64,000 bases of DNA from Astragalus membranaceus (lineage: Eukaryota > Streptophyta > Magnoliopsida > Fabales > Fabaceae): the NCBI GenBank assembly GCA_039519185.1, contig CM076848.1, forward strand, positions 190,222,003 to 190,286,002. The letters are read 5' to 3'. Under the pieces are notes generated by a model, which searched no databases, was not told the origin of the DNA, and saw only the letters and a list, made by a program, of their open reading frames with translations. Positions 46,249 to 56,400 of the stretch are shown one piece after another. Within the stretch, counting starts at the first letter, position 1, and the number at the start of each line of letters is the position of its first letter. A program made the translations under genes and the position numbers.

Positions 46249-47355
46249 TCGGCGGGTGTACGCGGGTCAAAATAATTTAAAAGGTAAATATAGTATCAAC
46301 CATATATAACTGCTGAAATTACCAAAATCAAGAACGAAATTAACAATATAAAAAATGGGTTTTTGAAGAATGATTTTTATTTGAAGTGTTTAATAATCTT
46401 AAAGTGACAATCGATTCACCGGTTTCTGGGTGCGCGTCTTGGATTTATCATTGGTTCCAAATATTCGTGCAAGACTCGTTCAAGGTTTCGGTTCTTGATT
46501 GATAATAAACTAATCAAGCAAGCGTCAATTAGTTTATACGAATTCGCACCATTTTAAAGCAAGCGTCAAAACAACGTGTTCAATCAATCATGATGGTGAA
46601 CAAGCGCCACTAAACACAATCAATATCATAACTGAATTCAATTAATCCTCTATCAATTCCTACTCGAATTAAATAAAACAAGCGATTAAATAACCTGAAT
46701 AGTTAAGAGTTGCGAAAAACAGATTCACATATAAACAAGCGTCTTATATAAATGATTCGCGTATTGCAAATAAGCGGAATCTGAGTAATTAAGCATCACA
46801 CAAAGACAAAAATTTGCAAACAAAGAATTCAAATGTGGAATTGATAGAGAAGAAAGAACTGGAAACTAAAAACAAAATAAACGAATTAACATTAGACACC
46901 GAACCTCAAAATCCGTAGACGACAGCCTTTCATCGATGAATCAACTTAGGAGTTTAGGCTTCCATGAAGGCTAGAGCACAAAAGTTTTGTAAAGTATATG
47001 ATAATGCGTAAGATAAGTAAAATGGCTGCTGACCAGCCAAATCTATAAGACTAAAACGAAATACCTAATCCGTAAATGGGTTATTGGACAAAAGTCCGTT
47101 AACAAACTAATATTCGGCCCAAAACCCATTTTACACAGTACTGCCCAAAACCCGGATAACCAAAGCCAAAGTTATGGCCTGTAGAGTAGACAAAGATCAA
47201 TATGCAATAAAAACAAGATTTAATCAAGAAATTACTATATTGCTCAAAAAAGACCCAAAGTCTAGAAACGTGCTAAGACTTAAATATTATGTACAAAGCA
47301 CAATTAAGAACACCAAGTGAAAAGCTATAAAGAGTGCATAAAAATGCACTGATCA
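46249..47355 (-). mobile_element. Inserted unit, 1107 bp, flanked by 8-bp repeats GGTCCTCA
   Basis: GGTCCTCA occurs at 46241-46248 and 47356-47363. On the minus strand the unit begins TGATCAGTGCAT and forms an immediate stem-loop (AGTGCAT/ATGCACT), recalling the other TGATAACTC units. The other end is ...CCCGCGTACACCCGCCGA, not an obvious CA. It contains CAAGCGTC motifs and no recognised gene. A solo LTR with a 5-bp duplication lengthened by chance, or an element with a true 8-bp duplication, would both fit. Confidence 0.6.
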
Positions 47356-47363
47356 GGTCCTCA

Positions 47364-48733
47364 AGAGAAAGCCTATCGAACTTGACCTCCTTGATGGGTC
47401 AGGGGAACTAGTTCTAGTAAAAGGGACAATGCTTTTCACCTTTATATGTCCAAAAGAGCTTGTTCCCAACAGGGCCGGCCTCATAGGAGTGCAGGCCTGT
47501 GCAATTGCACAGGGCCTCCACCAAAAAAAAAATTTAGGGCCCCATTTTTTTAACCCCAACCAGCCCAGCCCATTGCTTATTCACCTACCTTAAAAAAAAC
47601 ATAAGTCTTCAAATAGCCAAAGGCTAGCCATAGATTTGAATGTAACAAAGCTATGAATTCAGGTGCTAGCCATAGATTTGAATATCTCTCTTTGTATTGA
47701 AGTTTGAGTTTTATTTGGAAAAATATAATTAGGGCCCTTTTTTTATCATTTGCACAGGGCCTCCGTATCGTTTGGGCCGGCCCTGGTTCCCAACCTTTGC
47801 TCGGACCAAAAGAACTTGTTTTCCACTTTTTGGCAGAAGACTCAAAAAGCTTTAAGAAACCCCGACCAGACATTTGGTTGAGGGAGCACCACTTCAACTG
47901 GAAAAATAGAAGAAGATAAGGGCCTTGGCATCAACGACGTAATACAAACACACGAGCTCGAAGACGGTTAAAGAGAGTTGAATTCCGACCCGGGCAAGCA
48001 TCTTCTCGTACAGATATATATGGTCGTAGCGATTGCGGGGACAAACATGAAAAACTCTCTCTTCGGGCTGGTAAAAATTGATATGAACTCTCTTCGTAGC
48101 AATCATTCTTAGCGACGTGGGGAACCAAATTACGGAGAGCGTCCACATCCTCTTTTCTTCCGACCGTAGATTATGCATCCATGGAAGAATCGGCCCAAGA
48201 AAAATCAGGAGGATGTCGAACCTTACTCCAATTATTTTTCGGCTTGTGGAGAAATAACATGACCTCTCCCGGAAACGCCGTCGGAACGCCGCCACACTCA
48301 ACGTCCGTAATCTTCAAATCCCTCGGAGCACCTTCATTAGCCAAGAGCGTATCATCGACCGGCGCGGTGGAAACCTCTTCGGAAACTTCCTCAACCCTGT
48401 AGGTTGATGTAGGGGAGAGTCCATCAGCGAAGAAAATGAGGAAGAAGAAGAAGAGGAGGAAAGGACAACAGTGGGTCTCTCGGGAAAAATCACACAAAGG
48501 GGAGTGGCTTCAGGCTCCATAAACAAAGATAAACTAAATAAATAACGGGGAATAGAAAACTGACCCAGAAAACTCAAAAAGTCTGAAACTTGACTTATGG
48601 AAAGCAAGATTTCGAGGAGGTTGCAGAAACTTTGCAATGGAAACTCAAAGAATTCACGAAGAAAAAGAAAAAGAAGCAGAGCTTCTTTCCCTTTTATAGG
48701 CAACACCCGCAACCTCGGGGAGATCCGAGTCAT
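47364..48733 (-). pseudogene. Antisense extra ORF (Transposase_28-like), broken
   Basis: Minus-strand frames joined across small shifts resemble the plant 'putative gypsy-type transposon' proteins. An N-terminal part (48314-48733) with ERPTVVL and a Ser-rich run leads into VDALRNLVPHVAKNDCYEE and FLPARRESFSC (about 48050-48150). LNQMSGRGFLKLFESSAKKW follows (about 47830-47890), and after the hAT MITE YWTxK-like and FDRLS motifs (47375-47460). A further piece (FKVFEQAVTVN) lies beyond the 1.1-kb insert near 46205-46240. Frameshifts and insertions rule out function. The family name is from memory. Confidence 0.55.
47470..47785. mobile_element. hAT-type MITE, 316 bp, perfect 8-bp target duplication
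   Basis: Ends CAGGGCCGGCC and GGGCCGGCCCTG are inverted repeats, and GTTCCCAA flanks both sides (47462-47469 and 47786-47793). A second internal inverted pair is CACAGGGCCTCC (47507-47518 and 47753-47764), present in direct orientation. No coding capacity. CAGGGCCGGCCC-type termini with 8-bp duplications are typical of plant hAT elements. Confidence 0.93.
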
Positions 48734-49024
48734 TGAAGATCAAGGGACGCCTACTTTCAAATGGTCATCCAATGATCCAAATTGCATCTAGGAACCGGTG
48801 CACATAATCACCCACATCAAAGAAGGTCGCATCAGTTCAAATTCAGAAACTCGCGGCCCGACGAGACACGAGTCGTCACGCGTCAAAAAATACTTCGTCT
48901 CAAGACGTCTCTGCATTAAATGAAACATTGTGTGAATCTTCTTTAAGAAGCACAATGATCAGCTCGGTTCGGTGAAACGAGAGCTCGGAATTCTTTAGAC
49001 TTTCGTTTCCCAGTAAAATAGAAG

Positions 49025-49034
49025 TCTAGGGGGC
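49025..49034 (+). promoter_or_regulatory. Polypurine tract upstream of LTR
   Basis: GAAGTCTAGGGGGCTTG precedes a TGTTACG LTR-like start. The G-rich tract and position are as expected for Tat-like 3' LTRs. Confidence 0.55.
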
Positions 49035-49037
49035 TTG

Positions 49038-49610
49038 TGTTACGATCACGATTAGCTCCGACCTAATCTAGTGCTGAGCTCCCCCCGAAAGTCCCAGAGT
49101 AAGCTAAAACTGGCTAAACAGGAACGACCTCTCATAAGAAATTCCAATCTACAACTCAGCTTATCCGAGTCTCTGGGGACGGTCTCCTCGTCTACCCGAG
49201 TTGCGCCTCGAAACTGAACCCACACTCACATTGGGGTCGGAACTAACCGTAATTCTCCTCAACTTATTGAAGTAATGACACTCGGATAGCCGAAGATATT
49301 ACTGCCCTAGTAGTGACTTGCGCGCTCCAAGCATCATAGGCCTCCAACAGGTAGGGTTAGCTCTTTGGTCCCCTAATAATTAACCCTCGACAGACCATCT
49401 ATAAATAGGGGTTCTCACCCCCAAGTTTGACAGAAGCTTAAGAGATCGCAAAACTCTGATTATTTTGCTCTCCTCTCTTAAAAGCCCTAATACTAACTTA
49501 GGCATCGATGTGTCTTTGTAGAGGACACCTCTCGACATGGAGACTCGAAGCCGCCGGTATCCATACGAAGCCGCCAGCCGCCGTACACCGCCGTCAATCA
49601 CCACCTCTGT
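49038..49610 (+). repeat. Tat-like 3' LTR (right end approximate)
   Basis: Starts TGTTACGATCACG after the polypurine tract. It contains a TATA box (TATAAATA, 49400-49407) followed by AGGGGTTCTC and a GC-richer R/U5-like region with CATGGAGACTCG and GCCGCC motifs. No partner LTR in the window, so the end cannot be fixed. Confidence 0.5.
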
Positions 49611-49639
49611 GAAATTTTGTCTTGGGTTGGCTTGGTCCA

Positions 49640-49920
49640 GTTTGGTCCTGTATTTATCATTATGCACTTTTGGCCCTTTATGTTTGACCAAAATTTCAGT
49701 TTGGTCCTTCATTTTTTTTCACTTTGGTGCTTAATGTTTCAAATTTGTGTCAAAGTAGTCATTTTTTTTAACTTTTCATACACTAGTGTTAACGAATGTC
49801 ACGCTAGCTGTTAGCAGGTGGCGTGTCTTGCTTATTAGGGACTTAGAAAAAAAATCATAAAAGACCAAGCTGAAATCTTTGTGAAGCATAAAGGATCAAA
49901 ATGCACATTTCTGCTAAGAA
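49640..49920. mobile_element. MITE-like inverted repeat (GGTCCTTTATG type)
   Basis: The left arm (TGCACTTTTGGCCCTTTATG, about 49662-49682, then TTTCAGTTTGGTCC) is mirrored by a right arm on the minus strand (TGCATTTTGATCCTTTATG and TTTCAGCTTGGTC, 49858-49905), giving about 65 bp of imperfect inverted repeat around 150 bp. No coding capacity. MULE-derived MITE is the likely class; duplications were not resolved. Confidence 0.55.
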
Positions 49921-49924
49921 TTAT

Positions 49925-50068
49925 TGTAATGTACTATGGGGTACTCTTTTTCCTCTCTAGGTCTTTTTTCGCATTGGATTTTGGCCCTTGGAGGTTTTAA
50001 CGAGCCCCCTAATACCTTTTCGAGTACATCTTGTACTCCCTTTCAATAAAAGTTTGCTCATAAAAAAA
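49925..50068 (+). mobile_element. LINE-like 3' untranslated end with A-rich tail
   Basis: The passage GTACTCTTTTTCCTCTCTAG ... CGAGCCCCC ... TCTTGTACTCC ... AATAAAAGTTTGCTCAT, ending in an A run, is laid out like the 3' end of plant L1 elements. It could be the separated tail of the LINE at 42201-46195 or of another copy. Confidence 0.4.
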
Positions 50069-52276
50069 GTGCACTTTTGCAAAAAAAAACTACATTTTCA
50101 TCCACGAACCCCACCCTCCACCACCACCCTTTCACTCTCTCTCTCCACCACGCCACCATAATTACCACTGTAGCTCTCTCGCCTCACTGTCTATCTCTCT
50201 CCCTTGCCCTCTCTCAGTCCCTCTCCTCTTCTGTCTTCCTCCCCTTCATCTGATCTTCATCCAATATATAACCACCAACTTATTAATCAACAACTTGTTT
50301 AGCAATGAAAAGGGCCAAAGAGAGTGGCTATGGTCCTTATTAATCAATACTTTGAATTTTGAAAAATAAAAATTTGAAAAAATTATTTTCTTATTTTCTT
50401 ATTAATTATCGTATAGCTAAATATAATAGTCACTCACTAAAATATAATAGTCACTCACTGCCACCATTAATAAGACAAATATTATCGAATGATCACTCAA
50501 ATCCTAATCCTGTTGTGTGTTGTTGATTTTACTTTGATTTTGTTTTTGTTGGCAGTACTTGGCTTAGTGCATGTTACGTGGAAAGCACTTAAAACCTTAA
50601 CGTCCTTCCGTTACGTCCTTCAACGAGGAAGAAGGGTCGCCTTGCAAGTTGCAGGGGAGTCTTTCCGTAAGTCCTTTTATTTTTTTGGGTTAGGGCGTAA
50701 TTTCCATTCAAACTTCAAAATAAACCATAGGTAGCTCAATTATCTGAACCTCTAGAACTGGTACGTAGCAATTTATGGGGCTGAAAATGATAGATTCTCT
50801 GTAGGGGCATGTTAGTCATCCAAACTTGAAAGTGGAATACCGGAATTCATACAAAAGGACATTAATTTTATTACCCCTCTTCATACCCTTTAGACAACTA
50901 AGACAATAATTTAAAAGTGTTTATACCCACACTTAACTATGGAAAACAATAAATAATGTATTATTCGCAGTTTAACTATTAAAAAAAAGCATAAAGACTA
51001 TCATAATTCAATTACTAGACAAATCATTTTATATTTATATTTTTAAAAGTAGATACGGTTGTTGTAAAAAAAAGTAGATACAGTTAAATTTATAATATTA
51101 GTAATATTTTTTAATCTCAAATGATTGACCTAGTTGAACATGACAAGATCTAGATCCCGGAGGCCCACGTTCAAATCTCCACTACTCTCTTTAGGTGAGG
51201 TAAACGTAATTTTTTTTGTAAGTTCTCAAAGAGTCTGGAGGTTTTCCCTGTCATGGATTTGGGGGGGGGGGGGGGTCATCCCCTTGCCCTAAAATTTTCG
51301 TAGCAAAAAAGAATAGTAATATTTAAATAATTGTGTATATGTGTATGTGTCATGTTGGGAACCATAGTGTCTGCATCCAAGCCCACACAAATTTGCAATT
51401 AATAGAAGACTGAGATTCTTAATTTGGGTGTGGCTGCAATTTGGGTTATATGGATTCAACGTAATGCTATAATATTTAAAGGGGAAATGCCGAACGTATC
51501 TAGGATGGTTAACCAATTAAATTCTGACTCTTAAATGAAAGGAAGTCTTCATTGTGGATGCTCTAAGAAACCTCTATCTAGCTAATAAGTCGTGGGTTGA
51601 AGTCTCCTATTTCGAGGAAAATATAAATTCTTCTAAAAGTGTTTGTAGAGCTTAATTAGAGGTTTTCTAAATATACACCATTATTTAAATATAAGTTTTC
51701 TTGTTTAGAAAGATAAATAATATTATGACCAATGAAAAGATGTCCAATCGATAAGGATACGACTCATCAGTCTCACTAAAAGGGAGTACTTCGTTAGTGA
51801 GTAATATATAAGTAACTTTATAAATATACTTATTTGAGTCACACCATATGAGACCCAAACTTAATAATCATCTACACTCATTAGTCATAGCAAAAATAAT
51901 ATCATGTATTATAAAAGTAAAATATTACTATATATAAATTTTAAAATTTTACAAGACATTAATGCTTAGTTACATACACATTTAGTATATCAGAATACTC
52001 ATTCTAAATTTGTTTAAGTAGTAAATGGTTTGACATTTTAATTTTCACACATGATTTACCCAAGAATGAGAAATACATAGTATATTCTTTTGTTTTTACT
52101 ACACACATTGAAGGTAATATAGGAAAGTTGAAAATCCAATAGGAAAACAAGACTTTCTATTTATAGTACTAATTTGGCCCTGGAAAGATGCATTATTTAG
52201 CTAAAACATCCACGTCGAAGGTTCTCTCTGGGCAAAAAACCATTTCAGCTTAGCTGTTCATTTTTCCAACTTCAGA

Positions 52277-52280
<4 letters not shown>
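50069..52280. other. Upstream flank of AGL11, no gene seen
   Basis: AT-rich DNA with a pyrimidine-rich stretch (50100-50240), a 16-base G run (about 51259-51275) and several tRNA-like B-box motifs, for example GTTCAAATCTCC near 51170, which might be worn SINE traces. No open frame with a recognisable product. It probably holds distal promoter sequence. Confidence 0.45.

Positions 52281-52354
<74 letters not shown>
52281..52354. promoter_or_regulatory. (CT)37 = GA repeat just upstream of the TATA box
   Basis: About 37 CT dinucleotides on the plus strand, ending about 40 bp before TATAAATA. GA-rich sites bound by BASIC PENTACYSTEINE proteins control Arabidopsis SEEDSTICK, so this is a natural candidate site. 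Binding here is inference. Confidence 0.7.
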
Positions 52355-52359
<5 letters not shown>

Positions 52360-52395
52360 TCCCAACTTTCAAAGTTGTACAAAGAAAGAAAGGGC

Positions 52396-52403
52396 TATAA
52401 ATA
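52396..52403 (+). promoter_or_regulatory. AGL11 TATA box (TATAAATA)
   Basis: GGCTATAAATAGGAG lies between the CT repeat and a leader that leads into the MADS gene. Transcription would start near 52425-52435. No other TATA box is so well placed. Confidence 0.7.
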
Positions 52404-52427
52404 GGAGATATAGAAGTGGAGAACAAA

Positions 52428-52508
52428 GTCTAGTGCACTTTCATTTCTTTGCTTTGGGATTACAATTTTTTCCGAAAGCTGAAGTTGCCGGAGTGGGAGG
52501 CTAGCCAG
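52428..52508 (+). other. AGL11 5' untranslated leader exon (approximate)
   Basis: Runs from the expected start site to a candidate donor CAG/GTCTGC at 52508/52509. AG-clade MADS genes usually have an intron in the 5' leader ending just before the ATG. The acceptor (TTTTGACAG at 53307) is clear; the donor is less certain. Confidence 0.5.
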
Positions 52509-52511
52509 GTC

Positions 52512-52515
<4 letters not shown>

Positions 52516-52558
<43 letters not shown>
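52516..52558. promoter_or_regulatory. Second CT/GA repeat, at the start of the leader intron
   Basis: About 21 CT dinucleotides directly after the proposed leader donor. Together with 52281-52354 it brackets the transcription start with GA-rich DNA. Confidence 0.65.
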
Positions 52559-52562
<4 letters not shown>

Positions 52563-53314
52563 CTTCATATAACCATCCCACTCGTGACAGCACAGACTCG
52601 CAAGTTTTTTTCTCCCTTGCACAATTCCAATGAACTTTCTTTCTCCAACTCACTTTCTCATCAATGAATTGTTTTTCCTTTTGAAAACTTTTGTTTTTTT
52701 AATCTGGTTTTTTCCTTTTGAGAAGTTTTACGGATTTTTGAGCTAATACAGTTGATTCCTTTCCCAGGAGAAGGAGACCATTTCCTTGACTTGACCCTGC
52801 TCAAAAATTTTCTGTAAAAAGTACTACTACTTCAAAAGTTAAAGAATAAGTAAATAATTAACTGTTTTGAAATAATATAAAATTAAAAAATCAAAGGGTT
52901 TGGTTCTGATCATTCTTGTGCTTAGGCTTGCATATTTTTGTGTTAAAGCAAAAGGGTCTCATCTCATCGGAGAGTTTGTTTTTTCATATATAAAAAAGCA
53001 CTATTATATATATATGCAGTGTGCATCATCTTTAAATCCTGTTTATAAACTTGGATCTATTATATTCTTTCAGATCCTTTTATATATGCACGAATTAAAC
53101 CTTCTGATATATATCTTAATTAATTTCGTGAAGTTAATCATTAGTTAGTTTCATTGGAATTTTGATGTATATATATAATATATGAAGGTTCGATGGATTT
53201 GGTTATTAATTAGATCTTGTTTTTCAGAGAGTTAATTAATTGATCCTTCTCATCCCTCTAAATTTCTTGCATTTTTGTATATTATTATTACTGATTTATT
53301 TTGACAGAGAGAAA

Positions 53315-53496
53315 ATGGGGAGGGGAAAGATTGAGATAAAGAGGATTGAGAACACAACAAATCGGCAAGTGACATTCTGCAAGAGAAGAAATGGGCTTCT
53401 GAAGAAAGCTTATGAACTGTCTGTGCTGTGTGATGCTGAAGTCGCCCTCATTGTTTTCTCTAGCCGTGGCAGACTTTATGAATATTCTAACAACAA
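53315..53496 (+). CDS. AGL11: AGL11 coding exon 1 (MADS domain)
   Basis: Sixty codons plus two bases. Start ATG is 8 bp after the leader-intron acceptor (GACAG/AGAGAAAATG). Donor ACAACAA/GTAATT. Confidence 0.96.
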
Positions 53497-56400
53497 GTAA
53501 TTAATTAACTCCTCTTCATCTTTCACTTTATTTACTCATTTTACTGTTAGAAAATATATACTTAAGAATCTCCTACAAATACATATATATATATATATAT
53601 ATTGCATATATGCCAACAGTCTGTATGATTTTCTTTTTGAGTTTAAATAATAATTGGAACTATATATAGTTAATTAATTAATTAATTAGTTAGTACAATG
53701 AGTAACTATAACCATTAATTGTACTGCGTCTGGAAATTTTGGACCAGTACTGGAAGGGGAAAATGTAACTAAATTAGTGTTCTATCTTCTGTTATAGGAA
53801 GCAATCACTTTAATTAGCTTGCACAAGAATCTTAGGGTTTTTCTTCACTATTGCCTAAGGTTATAAAGTCTACTACTTTTATTATTAGTTTTAATTACTT
53901 TAAATAGAAATAGAAAATATTATATATTTTAAATGTTTCAAATATTATATTCCTCTACATTTCTTTTTATATTAATATAATGTACACTTTAATTTCGTAA
54001 CTTTTTTTCAAAATTTAACATTAAAAATTTTAACCACTCATCAATATATAAATTCCATAAAACCTCTCTCACCATTAGGTGTCACTGTGTGTGAGATGTT
54101 TATTTACAATTTCGTATAAGCCCACAAAAAAGTTTCCAGAAAACATAAATTAATTTGCTTAGACTCATTTAATTCCATAAAACATAAATTAATTAGTTTT
54201 ACTTATAAGGGAAAATACATCAAAAGGAGTGCAAAATTGAAACACCCCCCCCCCCCCCCAAAAATATATATCCATTTTTCTTCTATATAATTTTTTTTAT
54301 GCATTTATTCCTTATATAAATATACGTTGAACCCCCCCAGATTATAATTTTGCATTAGGACTCTTAATTTTACACCAAATTGCACCCAAATACCTCACTA
54401 AAACACATCATTAAGCCAATTATGAGTTATATAATTTATTTATTTAAATATATTAAAATTGTTTTTAATTATATTTTTAGCGAATCATACTTTTAAAAAT
54501 TTTGAACACCCTGACTCCGGGTCCTGGGTCCGCCACTGACTACCAGTCAAAAAAATACATCTCAAATTTCAACATTCTCTCAATAAATCACCCCTAAGAC
54601 ACCATTTTCTATCTTCCCTTCTCAAATTAGATTCTCCATCCATACAGCACGAAAGTAGAAGCAATCGAGCATTTCAAAAACCTGAAAGCTATTTCCGTTC
54701 CGATTAGCTGTTGTTCTATGATGCAAAGATTGGTTAGGTACGCATATATAGATTTAATGAAATATCCTATCGCATGGTCGTGATTCCACACCCATTTATC
54801 ACAGGCTCCCGGTATCAGTCACTGCTAGAAAAAGCAAAATTGTTGGCGAAAAACTGAAATCTATAACTAATTATGGCGTCACAAATTTAATGATGGAAGT
54901 AGAGACAAATTTCACGTTTTTCGTCACTAATTTTCTTTCTCAAATTTTAGTTTTTTTAGTAGTTGGTGCAGCCCCGTGTTGGACAACCTTTAGCGCCTTT
55001 AATTTGCATGTTGTTCCTCCCACCCAAAGAGTGTGCATCGGTTTGGGTTTTTTTCCTTTTGGGTTTTGACTTTTGGAGATTTTAATGAAGATGTTAAGTT
55101 TTAAAAATATTTGAACTTGAATAAGAAAAAACAAATGATCCTGTACTGTAGTAATGATTTTATGATGAGGTTGACCTGCAACTTCAGTACTTGATCATTG
55201 TAACCAAAAACTCAAATTTTATAACGAGATTGCATAGTACTGTGCAAATATGTTTCACGTAGTATGTATGAAGTATCATCAAAACTTGTCTTTATGCCTT
55301 TTCACTCGATCAGTACTTTCGGCGATTCAACCTTCTTCTGTTCTGTTCATATATATATGTTGAAGAATGAAGAGAGACAGAGCCAGAGGCTGCTGTACTG
55401 TACTGTACTGCTGCTGATTTCTTTCTCTTGTCCCATAGTTTTCCTTTGGCGATCTCTCTTACTTAAAAAGCTAGCTAGCTCTTACCTTTTTCCTTTACAC
55501 AGTTTTGCATAAAAACGGCGAAACACTAGATTTTCTAGCTAGGATTTCTTGATTATCACGTTACACAAGAGTGAAGTACAGTCAACTTCTACTTCTATAT
55601 CTATTCATTCATTCATATAGCTAGATGGATGGAACGAATATAATTTTTTGCAACTTAGCTAGATATCATAAAATTAATTAATTACTATTACTATGATTGA
55701 TGATTATGGAAGTAGACTAGCCACCCCATAAGTAATTTCTCTCAAAGGATAACATTGCCTGCCTACCTCAAGGTTACTTTTCTATTTCTTTCCTTTTGAT
55801 TGATACGATCGATATATCAGAATCTGTGCATATATATTTATTTAGAAAGAGAGAGGAAGAGAAAAGTCTAGCTCACTGCTTCCTAACTCAAATCTATTGA
55901 GATATACCTTGTAATTCTATTGCTTGTAATAAACATAGGTGTAGTTAGTAACCTAGTCGAAATGGGCTGGTCGAAATTATGGGCCTGGGCCTGTTTCATT
56001 GTGTATATATAGACGTCAGTAGTATGTAATCTGTACCCTACTTTTATGAAAATCAATGCAGTTTTTACTATTCCATTGATATTGCCCTAATCATTCTCTG
56101 ACAACTTGCGCCGCCACTTCCTTTTCTTCTCCCTTTCACGTGTTTATCCCCAACAAACTGGTATCAGAGCGTGTTAGATCCTTACAAAATCTATCAAGAT
56201 TCATGGCAGCGCGAGACAACTCTGGTGGAGGTATTCCGGGGAACCTCCCTATCTTTGACGGAAAGGACTATGAACGATGGTGTGCGCAGATGAAGGTGCT
56301 GTTTCGATATCAAGATGCACTTGATGTCGTGAATGATGGTGTTCCACTCCTGGCAGCAAACGCAACTGAAGCGGTAAGGAACAACCACCATTCGCTGAGG

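Larger units (their letters stand above)
46196..49610 (+). mobile_element. 3' part of a Tat-like Ty3/gypsy element (approximate ends)
   Basis: Three things fit together: an antisense open-frame remnant of gag-like 'putative gypsy-type transposon' character (46200-48730), a plus-strand polypurine tract (49025-49034), and an LTR starting TGTTACG (49038) with its own TATA box. Antisense extra ORFs before the 3' LTR are a described trait of the Tat lineage. The 5' LTR and pol are absent. It carries a 1.1-kb insertion (46249-47355) and a hAT MITE (47470-47785). Right boundary uncertain. Confidence 0.6.

Noticed and set aside
51120..51200. tRNA gene or intact SINE
   Set aside because: A B-box-like GTTCAAATCTCC is present, but no cloverleaf, clear A box, tail or duplication could be assembled.
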